Source: Thereva unica
Taxonomy: Eukaryota; Arthropoda; Insecta; Diptera; Therevidae
Assembly: GCA_949987705.1 (NCBI GenBank)
Contig: OX465284.1
Span: forward strand, 70,789,470-70,853,469
Direction: 5' to 3'
DNA length: 64,000 nt
The stretch's first letter is position 1. Each line of letters begins with the position of its first letter. Below, one piece after another: positions 63,500-64,000 of this stretch. The notes beneath the pieces are model-generated. The model was not told the DNA's origin. It was given only the letters and a program-made list of their open reading frames with translations, and did not search any database. The translations under genes and the position numbers were made by a program.

Positions 63500-64000
63500 C
63501 AATAAGCAAAGCAAGCCAAACACTCTGTCTCCTAACTGGGTGCCGGTGTATAAGAAAATAGTGAACATTACACTGACGAAAACTGTGAAATGCAAACGAA
63601 AACAGTTTCCTTGCGTTCCTGCTTCACAAGTTGCAAGGTGGGACGTTTACTGTTATTGTTTATAAATACTCCTCGGAGCAACCACAACAGTTGGTGTACG
63701 TGGCGCTGAGTCGGGTAACGAATATAGACGGCTTGCACATCATCACGGAAAAAGATGCGCCTTTTATCTTCAAACACGGACGGGATGGGAACGACTCACA
63801 GACTACGCGAGATGTCCGTAACGAATACATTCGACTCCGTGGACACGCCCTTCAAACAATCACTTCGAAAGCAGTGAAATTTTGTGATGACGATAACAAC
63901 GCTGGGCAAACTGTAGTGACAAACCTTAATGTTCAGAGTTTGTCTGCGCACTTCGCCGATATTGAAACGGATCCCGTGATACCAAGATCGGATTATTTGG
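63500..64000 (+). pseudogene. Helentron helicase C-terminus running into an endonuclease-like region (partial)
   Basis: A first frame (about 63535-63620) includes WVPVYKKIVNITLTKTVKCK and RKQFPCVPAS. After a one-base shift near 63620 the next frame gives HKLQGGTFTVIVYKYS, then QQLVYVALSRVTNIDGLHII, the last motifs of the PIF1-type helicase of Helitrons. Without a stop it continues through a linker to LNVQSLSAHFADIE and DPVIPRSDYL at the window end. The NVQSL..H..D motif matches the start of the APE-like endonuclease that Helentrons, a Helitron subgroup, carry fused behind the helicase. The Rep domain and most of the helicase are missing, so this is a 5'-truncated copy that continues past the window. 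Confidence 0.8.

Overview
The window looks like transposon-packed, AT-rich chromosomal DNA from an insect, perhaps a dipteran. The grounds are short introns with canonical GT..AG borders, an R1-clade retrotransposon fragment, RTE, LOA-like and CR1/jockey-group LINEs, several hAT elements with 8-bp target duplications, Harbinger and Helentron sequences, and no prokaryotic gene organisation. I found no complete host gene that I can name. Almost every recognisable coding region belongs to a mobile element. All family names come from motif recognition by eye; no database search was possible.

Layout. 1-8.4 kb: mostly unannotated DNA, with a LINE fragment split by a foldback MITE (3.15-3.72 kb) and an R1-like reverse-transcriptase remnant (4.3-5.1 kb). 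8.4-17.2 kb: a three-level nest. A CR1/jockey-group LINE (A1) is split by an RTE-like LINE (B), which is split by a second RTE-like LINE (C) on the other strand that still has an intact 1050-codon ORF. 18.8-20.7 kb: a decayed hAT element. 21-27 kb: MITEs, a cluster of a GGGGACTGTT-like motif, and overlapping inverted-repeat elements. 27.7-34.1 kb: a Harbinger element whose transposase is interrupted by a repeat carrying a ~3.4-kb array of ~119-bp monomers with higher-order structure. 34-43.7 kb: a hAT-type MITE, a long hairpin, a Harbinger derivative carrying only MADF exons, an element with 800-bp terminal inverted repeats around a decayed CXC-domain gene, and two inverted-repeat elements separated and flanked by (TA)n tracts.

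43.8-56.9 kb: a nearly intact CR1/jockey-group LINE (A2, one in-frame stop), then a tiny inverted repeat split by a hAT, then a full-length LOA-like LINE (D, minus strand, 13-bp target duplication). D's second ORF is split by a 3.5-kb hAT element that itself contains a 1.56-kb hAT. 56.9-61 kb: mostly unannotated DNA with a perfect 85-bp-arm palindrome. 61-64 kb: a LINE fragment, a possible LTR, short introns of a possible spliced transcript, an unidentified 227-aa ORF ending at a poly(A) tract, and at the window edge the end of a Helentron helicase running into an endonuclease-like region.

The elements do not form a pathway. Their relation is stratigraphic: insertion order can be read from target duplications and restored reading frames (A before B before C; D before its 3.5-kb hAT before the 1.56-kb hAT). 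The most notable items are the nests, the intact RTE ORF, the satellite inside the Harbinger transposase, the (TA)n-flanked inverted-repeat elements and the perfect palindrome.
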